From Arthrobacter mobilis (GTDB lineage Bacteria; Actinomycetota; Actinomycetes; Actinomycetales; Micrococcaceae), in the NCBI RefSeq assembly GCF_012395835.1, contig NZ_JAAZSQ010000004.1, positions 159,536-223,535 of the forward strand: DNA of 64,000 bases, in the 5' to 3' direction. This document shows, one piece after another, positions 1-7,447 of the stretch (the stretch's first letter is position 1; the number at the start of each line of letters is the position of its first letter). Under the pieces are notes generated by a model that worked only from the letters and a program-made list of their open reading frames with translations, was not told the DNA's origin and searched no databases. The position numbers were made by a program, and so were the translations under genes.

Positions 1-50
1 AGCAGGGGCGTGCCGATGCCGAGGCCCCAGTTGATCAGTTTACGGTTCAT
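1..50 (-). CDS. ABC transporter permease, second copy (partial, runs off the window)
   Basis: Only the first 16 or so codons are present, beginning MNRKLINWGLG on the minus strand. The ATG overlaps the stop codon of the upstream permease gene in an ATGA arrangement, the usual sign of translational coupling. The N-terminus resembles that of the permease just upstream (MNRNLRQLL), so this is probably a second SsuC/TauC-type permease of the same importer. The function is inferred from context only. Confidence 0.5.
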   Translation of the reverse strand, partial: MNRKLINWGLGIGTPL

Positions 51-823
51 GGGGTCAGCACCTCACGGTAGGACGCGTGCCAATGGAGCAGGCGGCGCTC
101 GGCCAGCTGGCTGGCGCCCTGGAAGGCCAGGCCCAGCAAGCCCAGCACGACGACGTAGGCGTACAGGGTGGGATAGTCGCCGCCGGCCTGGGCCTGGTAG
201 ATGCTGCGGCCCAGGCCGGGGCCGCCGCCGAGCAGCCCGGCCACCACGGTGATGACCAGGGCGGCCGGGGCCGAGACACGCATGGCGGTGCCGATGAACG
301 GCATGGCCGAGGGCAGGGTGACCCGGGCCAGGATTTCGGTCCGGCCCAGGCCGTAGGAGCGGGCCGTGTCCAGGGTGACCGGGTCGGCGTCGTGCACGCC
401 GGCCACCGTCTGCACGATGATCGGCAGCACGCAGCCAAAGAACACCAGGAACCAGGACATTTCCGTAGTCGGGCCGAAGACCAGCACCACCAGCGGCAGG
501 ATGACGATCGGCGGGATCGGCTTGAGGAATTCCAGCACCGCCAGGGTGGCGTACCGGACCGGCTCGAAGCTGCCGATCAGCACGCCCAGGACCACACCGG
601 CCACCGCCGCCGCGGCCAGCCCGGCCAGCGCGATGACCAGGGTGTCGGCCAGCGCGGTCCAGAATCCGCCGTCGGCCAGCAGCCCGGCCAGTTCGGCCAG
701 GGTAGCCGAGACCGGAGGCAGCGGGCCGCCGGCCATCGGGCCGGTGGCGATGAACTGCCACAGGGCCAGGGCTGCGGCAATACCGCCGGCACTTACCAGC
801 AGTTGCCTCAGATTTCTGTTCAT
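47..823 (-). CDS. ABC transporter permease, SsuC/TauC (nitrate/sulfonate/taurine) type
   Basis: This is a 258-residue inner-membrane permease of a binding-protein-dependent importer. Hydrophobic segments lie at about residues 8-27, 55-85, 95-135 and 180-240. The cytoplasmic coupling loop is seen as EILARVTLPSAMPFIGTAMR, followed by the typical LLGGGPGLG. Length and layout fit the SsuC/TauC family. It lies 30 bases downstream of the lipoprotein binding-protein gene and overlaps the next permease start by four bases, so the genes form one operon with the amidohydrolase at 1909-3612. The substrate is not evident; family members carry sulfonates, taurine, nitrate, pyrimidine precursors or amides. 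Confidence 0.88.
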   Translation of the reverse strand: MNRNLRQLLVSAGGIAAALALWQFIATGPMAGGPLPPVSATLAELAGLLADGGFWTALADTLVIALAGLAAAAVAGVVLGVLIGSFEPVRYATLAVLEFLKPIPPIVILPLVVLVFGPTTEMSWFLVFFGCVLPIIVQTVAGVHDADPVTLDTARSYGLGRTEILARVTLPSAMPFIGTAMRVSAPAALVITVVAGLLGGGPGLGRSIYQAQAGGDYPTLYAYVVVLGLLGLAFQGASQLAERRLLHWHASYREVLTP

Positions 824-853
824 GGGTTCAGCTCCAAACGCATCGGAAGCGGA

Positions 854-1852
854 CTACTGCCCGGTGAAGATCAGGCTCGCATCGAGCGGCACTTCCTTCG
901 CCAGGAAGCCCAGTTCCACCAGCTGCTTGTTGACCCGCTGGATGTCTTCCAGCCGGACCTCGGTGGGCCAGTAGGTCTCGGCGCCGGCCTTGACGGTCTC
1001 CAGCGGCACGCCGGTGATCTCGGCGCCCACTTCCTGGGCTTCCTCGACGTGGTTGTTGGCGTAGTCGTTGGCCTTGTGGATGACCCGGGCGAACGCGGCC
1101 ATCTGCTCCGGCTTCTCCTCGACGGCCTTGGCCCCGGCCACCCACAGGCCCACCGCGCCCTGCTCGAAGAACTCGATGCCGGGGGACGCCAGGCGCTCGT
1201 GTCCCTTGCCTTCGGCCTGTGCGGTGAACGGGGAGATCAGCGTGGCGGCGTCGACGCGCTTGGAATCCAGCGACTGCAGGGCCGAGGACGGATCCAGCAC
1301 CATCCAGTTGACCTTGGCCGGGTCGCCGCCGGCCTCCTTGACTGCCTTGGCGACGGTTACTTCCATCTGCGCCTTGCGGGCGGGGACGGAGACGGACTTG
1401 CCCTCCAGGTCCTTCGGGCTGGTGATGCTGCTGCCCTTGGGAATGAACAGGCCGGTGTCGTCGACCTTGCCGAGGTCCTTGCTCTGCAGCGCGTCGTCGG
1501 CGTAGCCGTCGGCGGCGGCAATGACCTTGAGCGGCACGTTCTGGCTCAGTGCGTTCAGCATCGGGATCGACGGCGAGTAGGTCAGGTCAAGCTGTCCGCT
1601 CTGCGCGGCGGCAACACCGGCGGGCGGGTTGGCCACGACGGTGGTTTCGACGTTGATGCCCTCTTCCTTGAACCAGCCCTTGTCGATGGCCATCCGGATC
1701 GCCGCGTCGGAGCCAATGCCGACGGTGCCCACCTTCAGCGTTGAGCTGTCCCCCGCCGCTGCCTGCCCCTCGGACCCGGAGCTGCTGCCGCAGCCGGCGA
1801 GGACGAGGGAGGCCGCCACGGCCAGGGCGGGGACAAGTTTCTTCATTCCCAT
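854..1852 (-). CDS. ABC transporter substrate-binding lipoprotein, SsuA/NMT1-like
   Basis: This 332-residue solute-binding lipoprotein starts MGMKKLVPALAVAASLVLAG and is followed by the lipobox cysteine (LAGC). The mature part begins with TLKVGTVGIGSDAAIRMAIDKGWF, the first strand-helix of NMT1/SsuA periplasmic proteins, and contains a GYADDALQ segment. I chose the start at 1852 because AAGGA lies about seven bases upstream; an in-frame ATG at 1876 would put eight charged residues before the signal peptide. It precedes the permease genes and follows the amidohydrolase by about 56 bases, consistent with one catabolic uptake operon. Confidence 0.9.
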   Translation of the reverse strand: MGMKKLVPALAVAASLVLAGCGSSSGSEGQAAAGDSSTLKVGTVGIGSDAAIRMAIDKGWFKEEGINVETTVVANPPAGVAAAQSGQLDLTYSPSIPMLNALSQNVPLKVIAAADGYADDALQSKDLGKVDDTGLFIPKGSSITSPKDLEGKSVSVPARKAQMEVTVAKAVKEAGGDPAKVNWMVLDPSSALQSLDSKRVDAATLISPFTAQAEGKGHERLASPGIEFFEQGAVGLWVAGAKAVEEKPEQMAAFARVIHKANDYANNHVEEAQEVGAEITGVPLETVKAGAETYWPTEVRLEDIQRVNKQLVELGFLAKEVPLDASLIFTGQ

Positions 1853-1908
1853 GGTTTTTTCCTTAGGTTCTTCCAACTCGGTTTTTCAGGTGGGGTAAAT
1901 CAGAGTGC

Positions 1909-3612
1909 TCAGGTGCGGTCCAGTCCCGCGGACACCCAGCCGGGTTCGTGCACCACGGAGCCTGCCGCGATGGTCCAGGCGACCTGCCGTTCGGCCAGCT
2001 CGTCGATGTCCGCGGCCGGCCACGCGCCGTCGAGCACGCAGATGTCCGCGGCCATTCCCGGCGCCAGCTGGCCCTTGAAGGCTTCGGCGTGGTCCTGCCA
2101 GGCCGGCAGGGAGGTCATGGCCTGCAGCGCCTGGAGGGACGTGATGCGTTCCGGGTCATCCGGGCGTCCCGGCGAGTGCACGGTGGCGCGGGTGACCGCG
2201 GCCGCCACGGTGCGGCGCCAGTCGGTGTCGGTGACCGGCGAATCCGAGGCGATGTTCAGCTTCACGCCGGCCTTCAGGGCCGAGTTCAGCGGCTGGTGGC
2301 GGTCGTACCGTTCCGGTCCCAGCAGGCGCCTGATCAGGTCGCCGGCGGCGGCACGGATGGCCGGGTTGGTGCTGTAGCCGACGTCGTGGGCGGCCAGCCG
2401 GTGCAGGGAATCGTTGCTGCTGAACGCGCCGTGGATGATGTAGTGGCGGCCTCGGCGGCCGTCGGTGGCCTGGGCCGCGATGATCGCATCGACGGCGGCT
2501 TCGGTCGCGGCGTCACCGGTGGCGTGGATGCCTGCCTGCAGGCCGGCCGCGTGGACGAGCCGGACGATCTCGTTCAGCTCGGCGGTGCGGCCGGCATCGG
2601 TGGAACCGGCGACGACCATGGAGCCGTGGCTGCACTGCTCGCCGTAGGGCTCGGTCATCCACGCGGTGCCGCTGCGGGGCGTGCCGTCGGCGAAGACCTT
2701 GACGCCGGCGATGCGCAGCAGCCGCGGGTCGATCCCCTGCTGGGTGTAGAGGTGCTGCAGCCCGGAGGCCAGTCCGTTGCCGACCATGTCAGCGGAGATG
2801 CCTCCGGTGCCGGCGAACAGCAGGAGCGTGTTGATGCGCACGGTGAGATCACCGTCAAGGGCCATCGCGCCGAGCACCTCCAGAGCATCGGTGGTGCACG
2901 CGCCGCCGAGCAGCGACTTGCCGCCCGGGCCGAGTCCCGGCTCGGTGAGCGAGGTAATGCCCTGGGCATGCAGCAGGCGCTGGAACTTCAGGGCGGCCGA
3001 GCGCAGGTCTTCGCGCGGGACCGGGGGCAGCGCTGCGGTGATCATTTCCATTGCGGCGTCCACGAACAGTCCGCTGGGTTCGCCGCTGGCGGTGCGCCCG
3101 ATCACGCCGCCGGCCGGAGCGGCAGGTGCCCGGCCGATGCCGGCGGCCTCCAGGGCCGTCCGGTTGGCCAGCAGCTGGTGGCCGGTCTGGTCGAAGACGA
3201 CCACCGGGGTGTCCGGCCGCAGCTCCAGCAGCACTTCGGCCCCGCCGGGTCCGAGGACAACCTCGTCCCAGCCGTGCGCACGGATCCAGCCGTCCCGGCC
3301 GGGAGCCACGGCGGCAAGGATGCCGGCCACCTCCTGCCAGCTGGAGGCGGCCGAGGCGCCGACGTCCAGGTAGCCGAACCTGGTCATGGCCGAGGCAATG
3401 AAGTGCAGGTGGGCGTCGTTGATGCCCGGGAGCAGCGCGCCGCCCTCGGCGTCGATGACCCGGGTGCCCGGGCCGACCAGGGCCAGGACGTCCTGCCCGC
3501 CGACGGCCAGGACCGCGCCGCCGGCCACCGCAACATTCACGCTGCCGGCGGTTTCGGGCAGCGTGCCGTTGATGATGACCAGCTCGGCTGCTTTCCGTTC
3601 GCCCAGGCTCAT
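1909..3612 (-). CDS. Amidohydrolase family 3 (YtcJ-like) metal-dependent hydrolase
   Basis: This 567-residue cytoplasmic enzyme of the amidohydrolase superfamily has the N-terminal beta-sandwich strand (ELVIINGTLPETA), then the metal-binding HxH in INDAHLHFIASAM, a distal histidine in QAGIHATGDAA and the aspartate region NIASDSPVT. Length and motif order match the YtcJ/NfdA group, which hydrolyses N-substituted formamides and related amides. It is the first gene of a minus-strand operon with an SsuA-type importer, so it probably acts on the imported compound. The exact substrate cannot be read from sequence. A TetR gene diverges from it with a palindrome between. Confidence 0.85.
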   Translation of the reverse strand: MSLGERKAAELVIINGTLPETAGSVNVAVAGGAVLAVGGQDVLALVGPGTRVIDAEGGALLPGINDAHLHFIASAMTRFGYLDVGASAASSWQEVAGILAAVAPGRDGWIRAHGWDEVVLGPGGAEVLLELRPDTPVVVFDQTGHQLLANRTALEAAGIGRAPAAPAGGVIGRTASGEPSGLFVDAAMEMITAALPPVPREDLRSAALKFQRLLHAQGITSLTEPGLGPGGKSLLGGACTTDALEVLGAMALDGDLTVRINTLLLFAGTGGISADMVGNGLASGLQHLYTQQGIDPRLLRIAGVKVFADGTPRSGTAWMTEPYGEQCSHGSMVVAGSTDAGRTAELNEIVRLVHAAGLQAGIHATGDAATEAAVDAIIAAQATDGRRGRHYIIHGAFSSNDSLHRLAAHDVGYSTNPAIRAAAGDLIRRLLGPERYDRHQPLNSALKAGVKLNIASDSPVTDTDWRRTVAAAVTRATVHSPGRPDDPERITSLQALQAMTSLPAWQDHAEAFKGQLAPGMAADICVLDGAWPAADIDELAERQVAWTIAAGSVVHEPGWVSAGLDRT

Positions 3613-3669
3613 GAACGGCCCTCCTGATGTGACGTGGCTTACTGACGTGCACCAGTATGTCGCATGACT

Positions 3670-3683
3670 TGGTCACTTGACCA
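3670..3683. promoter_or_regulatory. Palindrome TGGTCA-CT-TGACCA, candidate TetR operator
   Basis: A perfect 6-2-6 inverted repeat lies between the divergent amidohydrolase and TetR genes. A possible minus-strand -10 hexamer (CATACT) lies on the amidohydrolase side, so a bound repressor could block the amidohydrolase/importer promoter. TetR proteins usually bind such palindromes near their own gene. The assignment is inference. Confidence 0.5.
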
Positions 3684-3802
3684 TCTTTTTCTGTAAAATT
3701 TTCGTGACGGGTTCTTCACCCTCCTCCGCCGCCGCGGAAACCGGGCTCCGGAGGGACCGCAGGAACCACCCGTAGGATGGGTGCATAACCGGAGGTAGAT
3801 GC

Positions 3803-4441
3803 ATGGCCCGAGTACCCACAGCCGAGCGCAGGCTGCAGTTTGTCCGGTCGGCCGCCCGGGTGATTGCCCAGGACGGGCTGGCCGCCGCCACCACGCGGCG
3901 GATCGCTGCGGAGGCCGGCGCCCCTCTGGCCTCGCTGCACTACTGCTTCCGGAGCAAGGACGAACTGCTCCAGGAGGTCTACTACTTCCTCAGCCGGGAC
4001 TATGCCCAGTCCCTGCCGCCGGTGGCCGCGGCGGACGCCGGCCTCGACGCCGTTGTGCGCGCGCACGCCAAGCGGATCTGGGAACGCATGCTCGCCGAAC
4101 CACACGAGCAGGTGACCACGTTCGAGCTGCTGCTGCGCCGGTTCCGGGTCAGCGCCGAGGAGGAACCGCAGGCGCTGGCGATGAACCGGTCCATGTACGA
4201 GGGCTGGATCCGCTCCACCTGCGAGCTCTTCGAGTCCGCGGCCCGCAATGCCGGGGAGGAAGTGCCGGACAATCTGGAACTGGCCGCCCGGCTGTTCATC
4301 GCCGGCATCGACGGGATCAGCATGCAGTACCTGGCCGACCCGGACCCGCAGCGCTCCGCCGCGCTGGTGGACATGCTGGCCGCCGCCGTCGCCGGAACCT
4401 TCACCTACGCCGGGAAGAGCCAGAAAGCGGCCGCCCGCTGA
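3803..4441 (+). CDS. TetR/AcrR family transcriptional regulator
   Basis: This 212-residue repressor has an N-terminal TetR helix-turn-helix (about residues 8-52, including LAAATTRRIAAEAGAPLASLHYCF) and an all-helical ligand domain of usual length. The start at 3803 has GGAGG about eight bases upstream; the ATG at 3799 is in another frame. A TAGGAT -10-like hexamer is at 3773-3778. It diverges from the amidohydrolase/ABC operon and is its most likely regulator. Its 3' end is nine bases from the convergent formylglycine-generating enzyme gene, with no room for a separate terminator. Confidence 0.88.
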   Translation: MARVPTAERRLQFVRSAARVIAQDGLAAATTRRIAAEAGAPLASLHYCFRSKDELLQEVYYFLSRDYAQSLPPVAAADAGLDAVVRAHAKRIWERMLAEPHEQVTTFELLLRRFRVSAEEEPQALAMNRSMYEGWIRSTCELFESAARNAGEEVPDNLELAARLFIAGIDGISMQYLADPDPQRSAALVDMLAAAVAGTFTYAGKSQKAAAR

Positions 4442-4450
4442 CCGCCGTGC

Positions 4451-5401
4451 TCACGCGGCGGTGCGGAAGCCGCAGTTGCTGCTGGCCGAATCCGGCCCGT
4501 TGGAGCTGCGGGCGGCCACCCGGTAGCGGTTGCAGTAGGAGTCGTGGCAGAGGAACGATCCGCCCCGCATGACCCGTCCGCGGCCGATGGTCGGCCCCTG
4601 CGGGTTTTCCGCCGGGGCCGTGCGGTAGTACTTGGGCAGGAACCAGTCGCTGCACCATTCCCAGACATTGCCGCTGACTTCGTACAGGCCGTAGCCGTTG
4701 GGCGGGAAGCTGCGCACCGGCGCGGTGGCCAGGAACCCGTCCGCCTCGGTGTTGGTGCGGGGGAACTCGCCCTGCCAGATGTTGCACAGGTGCTCCCCCG
4801 CCGGCCCGTTCAGCTCGTCGCCCCACGGGTAGCGCCTGCCGTCCAGGCCACCGCGGGCGGCGTATTCCCATTCGGCCTCGGTGGGCAGGCGCCGGCCGGC
4901 CCACCGGCAGTAGGCCTCGGCGTCGTTCCAGGACACCTGGACCACCGGATGGTCCGGAATCTGCTCCCAGTGCGAAAGCGGGCCGGCCGGATGGGCCCAG
5001 TCCGCGCCGCGGACGCTCAGCCACCACGGGGTGCCCGCTGCCGGGCCCAGGATGTCCTGCGGCGCGGCCTGCACCTGCAGGTGAAAAACGGCCGAAGTGC
5101 CGTAGCGCTCCGAATCGGTACGGTACCCGGTGGCCGCCACGAAGGCGGCGAACTGCCGGTTGGTCACCGCGGTCACGTCCATCCGGAAGGCCGGCAGGAC
5201 GACGTCGTGCACCGGCCCCTCCCCGTCGGCCGGGTAACCCTCGCCGAAGGCATCGCCCATCCGGAAGCTGCCGGCCGGCAGGAGCACGTCCTCGTGCACC
5301 GGGCCGGGCATGGTCCCGGGAACGGCGCCGGCGGACGGCAGCACGGCAGGCTGCCGGCCCGGTTCGGCGGCCGGACGGGAGGGTGAACCACAACAGGACA
5401 T
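4451..5401 (-). CDS. Formylglycine-generating enzyme (sulfatase maturase, SUMF1 type)
   Basis: The encoded 316-residue FGE-sulfatase domain protein oxidises the CxPxR cysteine of type I sulfatases to C-alpha-formylglycine. Both copper-binding active-site cysteines are present in SFLCHDSYCNRYRVAARSS (Cys285 and Cys290), which separates true FGE from other members of the fold. Other landmarks are VTNRQFAAFV, LPTEAEWEYAARGG and VSGNVWEWCSDWF. The N-terminus is MSCCG, a vicinal cysteine pair outside the domain. AAGGAGG sits four bases before the ATG. No sulfatase gene is visible anywhere in the window, so its substrate must be encoded elsewhere or be atypical. Confidence 0.93.
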   Translation of the reverse strand: MSCCGSPSRPAAEPGRQPAVLPSAGAVPGTMPGPVHEDVLLPAGSFRMGDAFGEGYPADGEGPVHDVVLPAFRMDVTAVTNRQFAAFVAATGYRTDSERYGTSAVFHLQVQAAPQDILGPAAGTPWWLSVRGADWAHPAGPLSHWEQIPDHPVVQVSWNDAEAYCRWAGRRLPTEAEWEYAARGGLDGRRYPWGDELNGPAGEHLCNIWQGEFPRTNTEADGFLATAPVRSFPPNGYGLYEVSGNVWEWCSDWFLPKYYRTAPAENPQGPTIGRGRVMRGGSFLCHDSYCNRYRVAARSSNGPDSASSNCGFRTAA

Positions 5402-5440
5402 CCATCCTCCTTACTACCGTGCACGGACCGGCGTCAAGCG

Positions 5441-5510
5441 GCCCTCGGCGGTTAACGCTTAACCGCCTCCCGCCACTCGCTGCGCTCGCGGCGGGGCCCT
5501 CGGCGGTTAA
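5441..5510. repeat. Intergenic direct and inverted repeats ahead of adenine deaminase
   Basis: The 15-base string GCCCTCGGCGGTTAA occurs at 5441-5455 and again at 5496-5510. The first copy forms a perfect hairpin with what follows (GGCGGTTAA-CGC-TTAACCGCC, 5447-5467). The second runs into a TAAGCT hexamer (5508-5513), a likely -10 box for the deaminase gene. The first copy/hairpin could end transcription or be a remnant of a duplicated promoter element. A diverged relative is at 33072-33113. Confidence 0.6.
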
Positions 5511-5551
5511 GCTTTGGTCAGCACCAACCGGACCAGACGAGACGGGGCCAG

Positions 5552-6547
5552 ATGTTCGACCTTCCCAGCGCCGAGCTGCACCTGCACATCGAAGGCACGC
5601 TCGAACCCGAGCTGATCTTCGACCTCGCCGCCCGCAACGGCGTGGACCTGCCCTATGCCGGCCTGCAGGACCTGAAGGACCGCTACGAGTTCACCGACCT
5701 GCAGTCCTTCCTGGACCTCTACTACAGCAATATGCAGGTGCTGCGGACCGAAGCCGACTTTGCCGACATGACCCGCGCGTACCTGCGCCGTGCGGCCGCG
5801 GCCGGCGTGCGCCATGCGGAAATCATGATGGACCCGCAGGCGCACCTGGTGCGCGGCGTGGCGCTCGAGACCTGCGTCAACGGGGTGGCGTCCGCGCTGG
5901 CGGACAGCGAGGCCGAGTTCGGGATCAGCACCGGGCTGATTGCCGCCTTCCTGCGCGACCGCCCGGCCGAGGAAGCGCTCGAGGTGCTCGAGGCACTGCT
6001 GGCGATGGACGCGCCGATCATTGGCATCGGCCTGGATTCGGCCGAAGTGGGGCATCCGCCGAGCGGGTTCACCGCGGTCTACGAGCGGGCCCGGCAGGCA
6101 GGGCTGCGGCGCATTGCCCATGCCGGCGAGGAGGGCCCGCCGGAGTATGTCCGGGAAGCCCTGGACCTGCTGGGCGTGGAGCGGATCGACCACGGCATCC
6201 GCTGCCTGGAGGACGACGCGCTGGTGCGGCGGCTGGTGGTCGAGCAGGTGCCGCTGACGGTCTGCCCGCTCTCCAACGTGCGGCTGCGCGCGGTCGACAC
6301 GCTGAAGGACCATCCGCTGCCCGCGATGCTGGAGCGGGGGCTGAACGTGTGCGTGAACTCGGACGATCCTGCCTATTTCGGCGGGTACGTGGATGACAAC
6401 TTCCGGCAGCTGGAGCAGACCTTCGGGTTCTCGGCCGACCAGCTGGCCACGCTGGCGGCCAATTCCATCCGCTCGTCCTTTATCGACGGCGGGCGGCGCG
6501 ACGCGCTGCTGGCCGAGGTGGCGGAATGGCGCTCGGCGCAGCGCTGA
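5552..6547 (+). CDS. Adenine deaminase (Add-family adenine aminohydrolase)
   Basis: This 331-residue zinc-dependent purine deaminase starts with the metal-binding ELHLHIEGTLEPEL, where adenosine deaminases typically read HLHLDGSLR. It also carries the active-site HAGEEG, HGIRCLED and CPLSNVRL. The C-terminal SDDPAYFGGYVDDNF signature is typical of adenine-specific members such as yeast Aah1. It should convert adenine to hypoxanthine, feeding the purine pathway encoded at 18732-25730. A promoter-like TAAGCT lies about 40 bases upstream. Adenosine deaminase is the alternative, but the motif set favours adenine. Confidence 0.85.
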   Translation: MFDLPSAELHLHIEGTLEPELIFDLAARNGVDLPYAGLQDLKDRYEFTDLQSFLDLYYSNMQVLRTEADFADMTRAYLRRAAAAGVRHAEIMMDPQAHLVRGVALETCVNGVASALADSEAEFGISTGLIAAFLRDRPAEEALEVLEALLAMDAPIIGIGLDSAEVGHPPSGFTAVYERARQAGLRRIAHAGEEGPPEYVREALDLLGVERIDHGIRCLEDDALVRRLVVEQVPLTVCPLSNVRLRAVDTLKDHPLPAMLERGLNVCVNSDDPAYFGGYVDDNFRQLEQTFGFSADQLATLAANSIRSSFIDGGRRDALLAEVAEWRSAQR

Positions 6548-6548
6548 G

Positions 6549-7382
6549 GTGTGCCCGCTGACCCCTGCCCAGCGCAGGCTGCTCGACGAATGGCTCGGCA
6601 GCTGGCAGCTGGTCGAGGAGATGTCCTGGCAGCTGCAGGACATCACGGTGCTGCGGCTGCACACTGCCGCCGGGGACGTGGTGGCCAAGGCCAGCGGCAC
6701 CAGCCACCACATTGACCGCGAGATCCGCGCCTACCGGCAGATGACCGCACCGCTGGCCGGCCGGACCCCGGAACTGCTCCATGCCGACGCCGCCGCGCAG
6801 CTGCTGGTGGCCTCGTACCTGCCCGGCCGGCTGGTCGAAGGCAGCGGGCAGGAGAAGGACCCGGAGCTGTTCCGCCAGGCCGGCGGGCTGCTGGCCCGGC
6901 TGCACCAGCCGGGGCAGCAGAACAACGGCTACGACCGCGCGGTGCTGCACAAGATCGGGGACTTTGCCGACCGGGCCGCCAGCCTGGTCCCGGCGGCCCA
7001 GCTCGCTGCCGTCCGCCGTCTGGCTGCCGCCCACCGGCCGGCGCCGCGGCTGCTGTACGCCACGCACGGGGACTACCAGCCACGCAACTGGCTGGTCCAC
7101 GAAAACCGGCTGGCCGTGATCGATTACGGCCGCGCCGGATACCGGCCGTGGGTGAGCGACCTGGTGCGCCTGGAGCACGGCTGGTTCGGGCACGACTCGG
7201 GGCTGCGCGGCGCGTTCTACGCCGGCTACGGCAGGACGCCGGACGAGGAGCCGGAGGCCTGGCTGCTGGACAACCTGCTGCAGTCGCTGGGCACGGTGGT
7301 CTGGGCGCACGACGTCGGCGACGCCGGCTTCGAGGCCGAGGGCCGGCGGATGGTCGGGCGGGTCCTGGAGCGCTGGGGCTGA
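6549..7382 (+). CDS. Phosphotransferase of the APH/choline kinase fold
   Basis: This is a protein of about 277 residues. The kinase catalytic loop is THGDYQPRNW and the metal-binding segment is VIDYGRAG, the two hallmarks of aminoglycoside/choline-type small-molecule kinases. I chose the GTG at 6549, one base after the adenine deaminase stop, because no stop separates it from the first conserved residues; the ribosome binding site would lie within the deaminase gene and is weak. The genes are probably co-transcribed. The substrate is unknown; nothing specifically indicates antibiotic resistance. Confidence 0.75.
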   Translation: MCPLTPAQRRLLDEWLGSWQLVEEMSWQLQDITVLRLHTAAGDVVAKASGTSHHIDREIRAYRQMTAPLAGRTPELLHADAAAQLLVASYLPGRLVEGSGQEKDPELFRQAGGLLARLHQPGQQNNGYDRAVLHKIGDFADRAASLVPAAQLAAVRRLAAAHRPAPRLLYATHGDYQPRNWLVHENRLAVIDYGRAGYRPWVSDLVRLEHGWFGHDSGLRGAFYAGYGRTPDEEPEAWLLDNLLQSLGTVVWAHDVGDAGFEAEGRRMVGRVLERWG

Positions 7383-7447
7383 GCGCACCGGCGGACTGCC
7401 GGGGTTAGATTTGGTCTAAGGAACCGTCAAGGAAATGGCGGACGAAG

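Noticed and set aside
6393..6548. Upstream extension of the APH-type kinase into the adenine deaminase gene
   Set aside because: The extension is out of frame with a well-conserved deaminase C-terminus and has no similarity; the GTG at 6549 was preferred.
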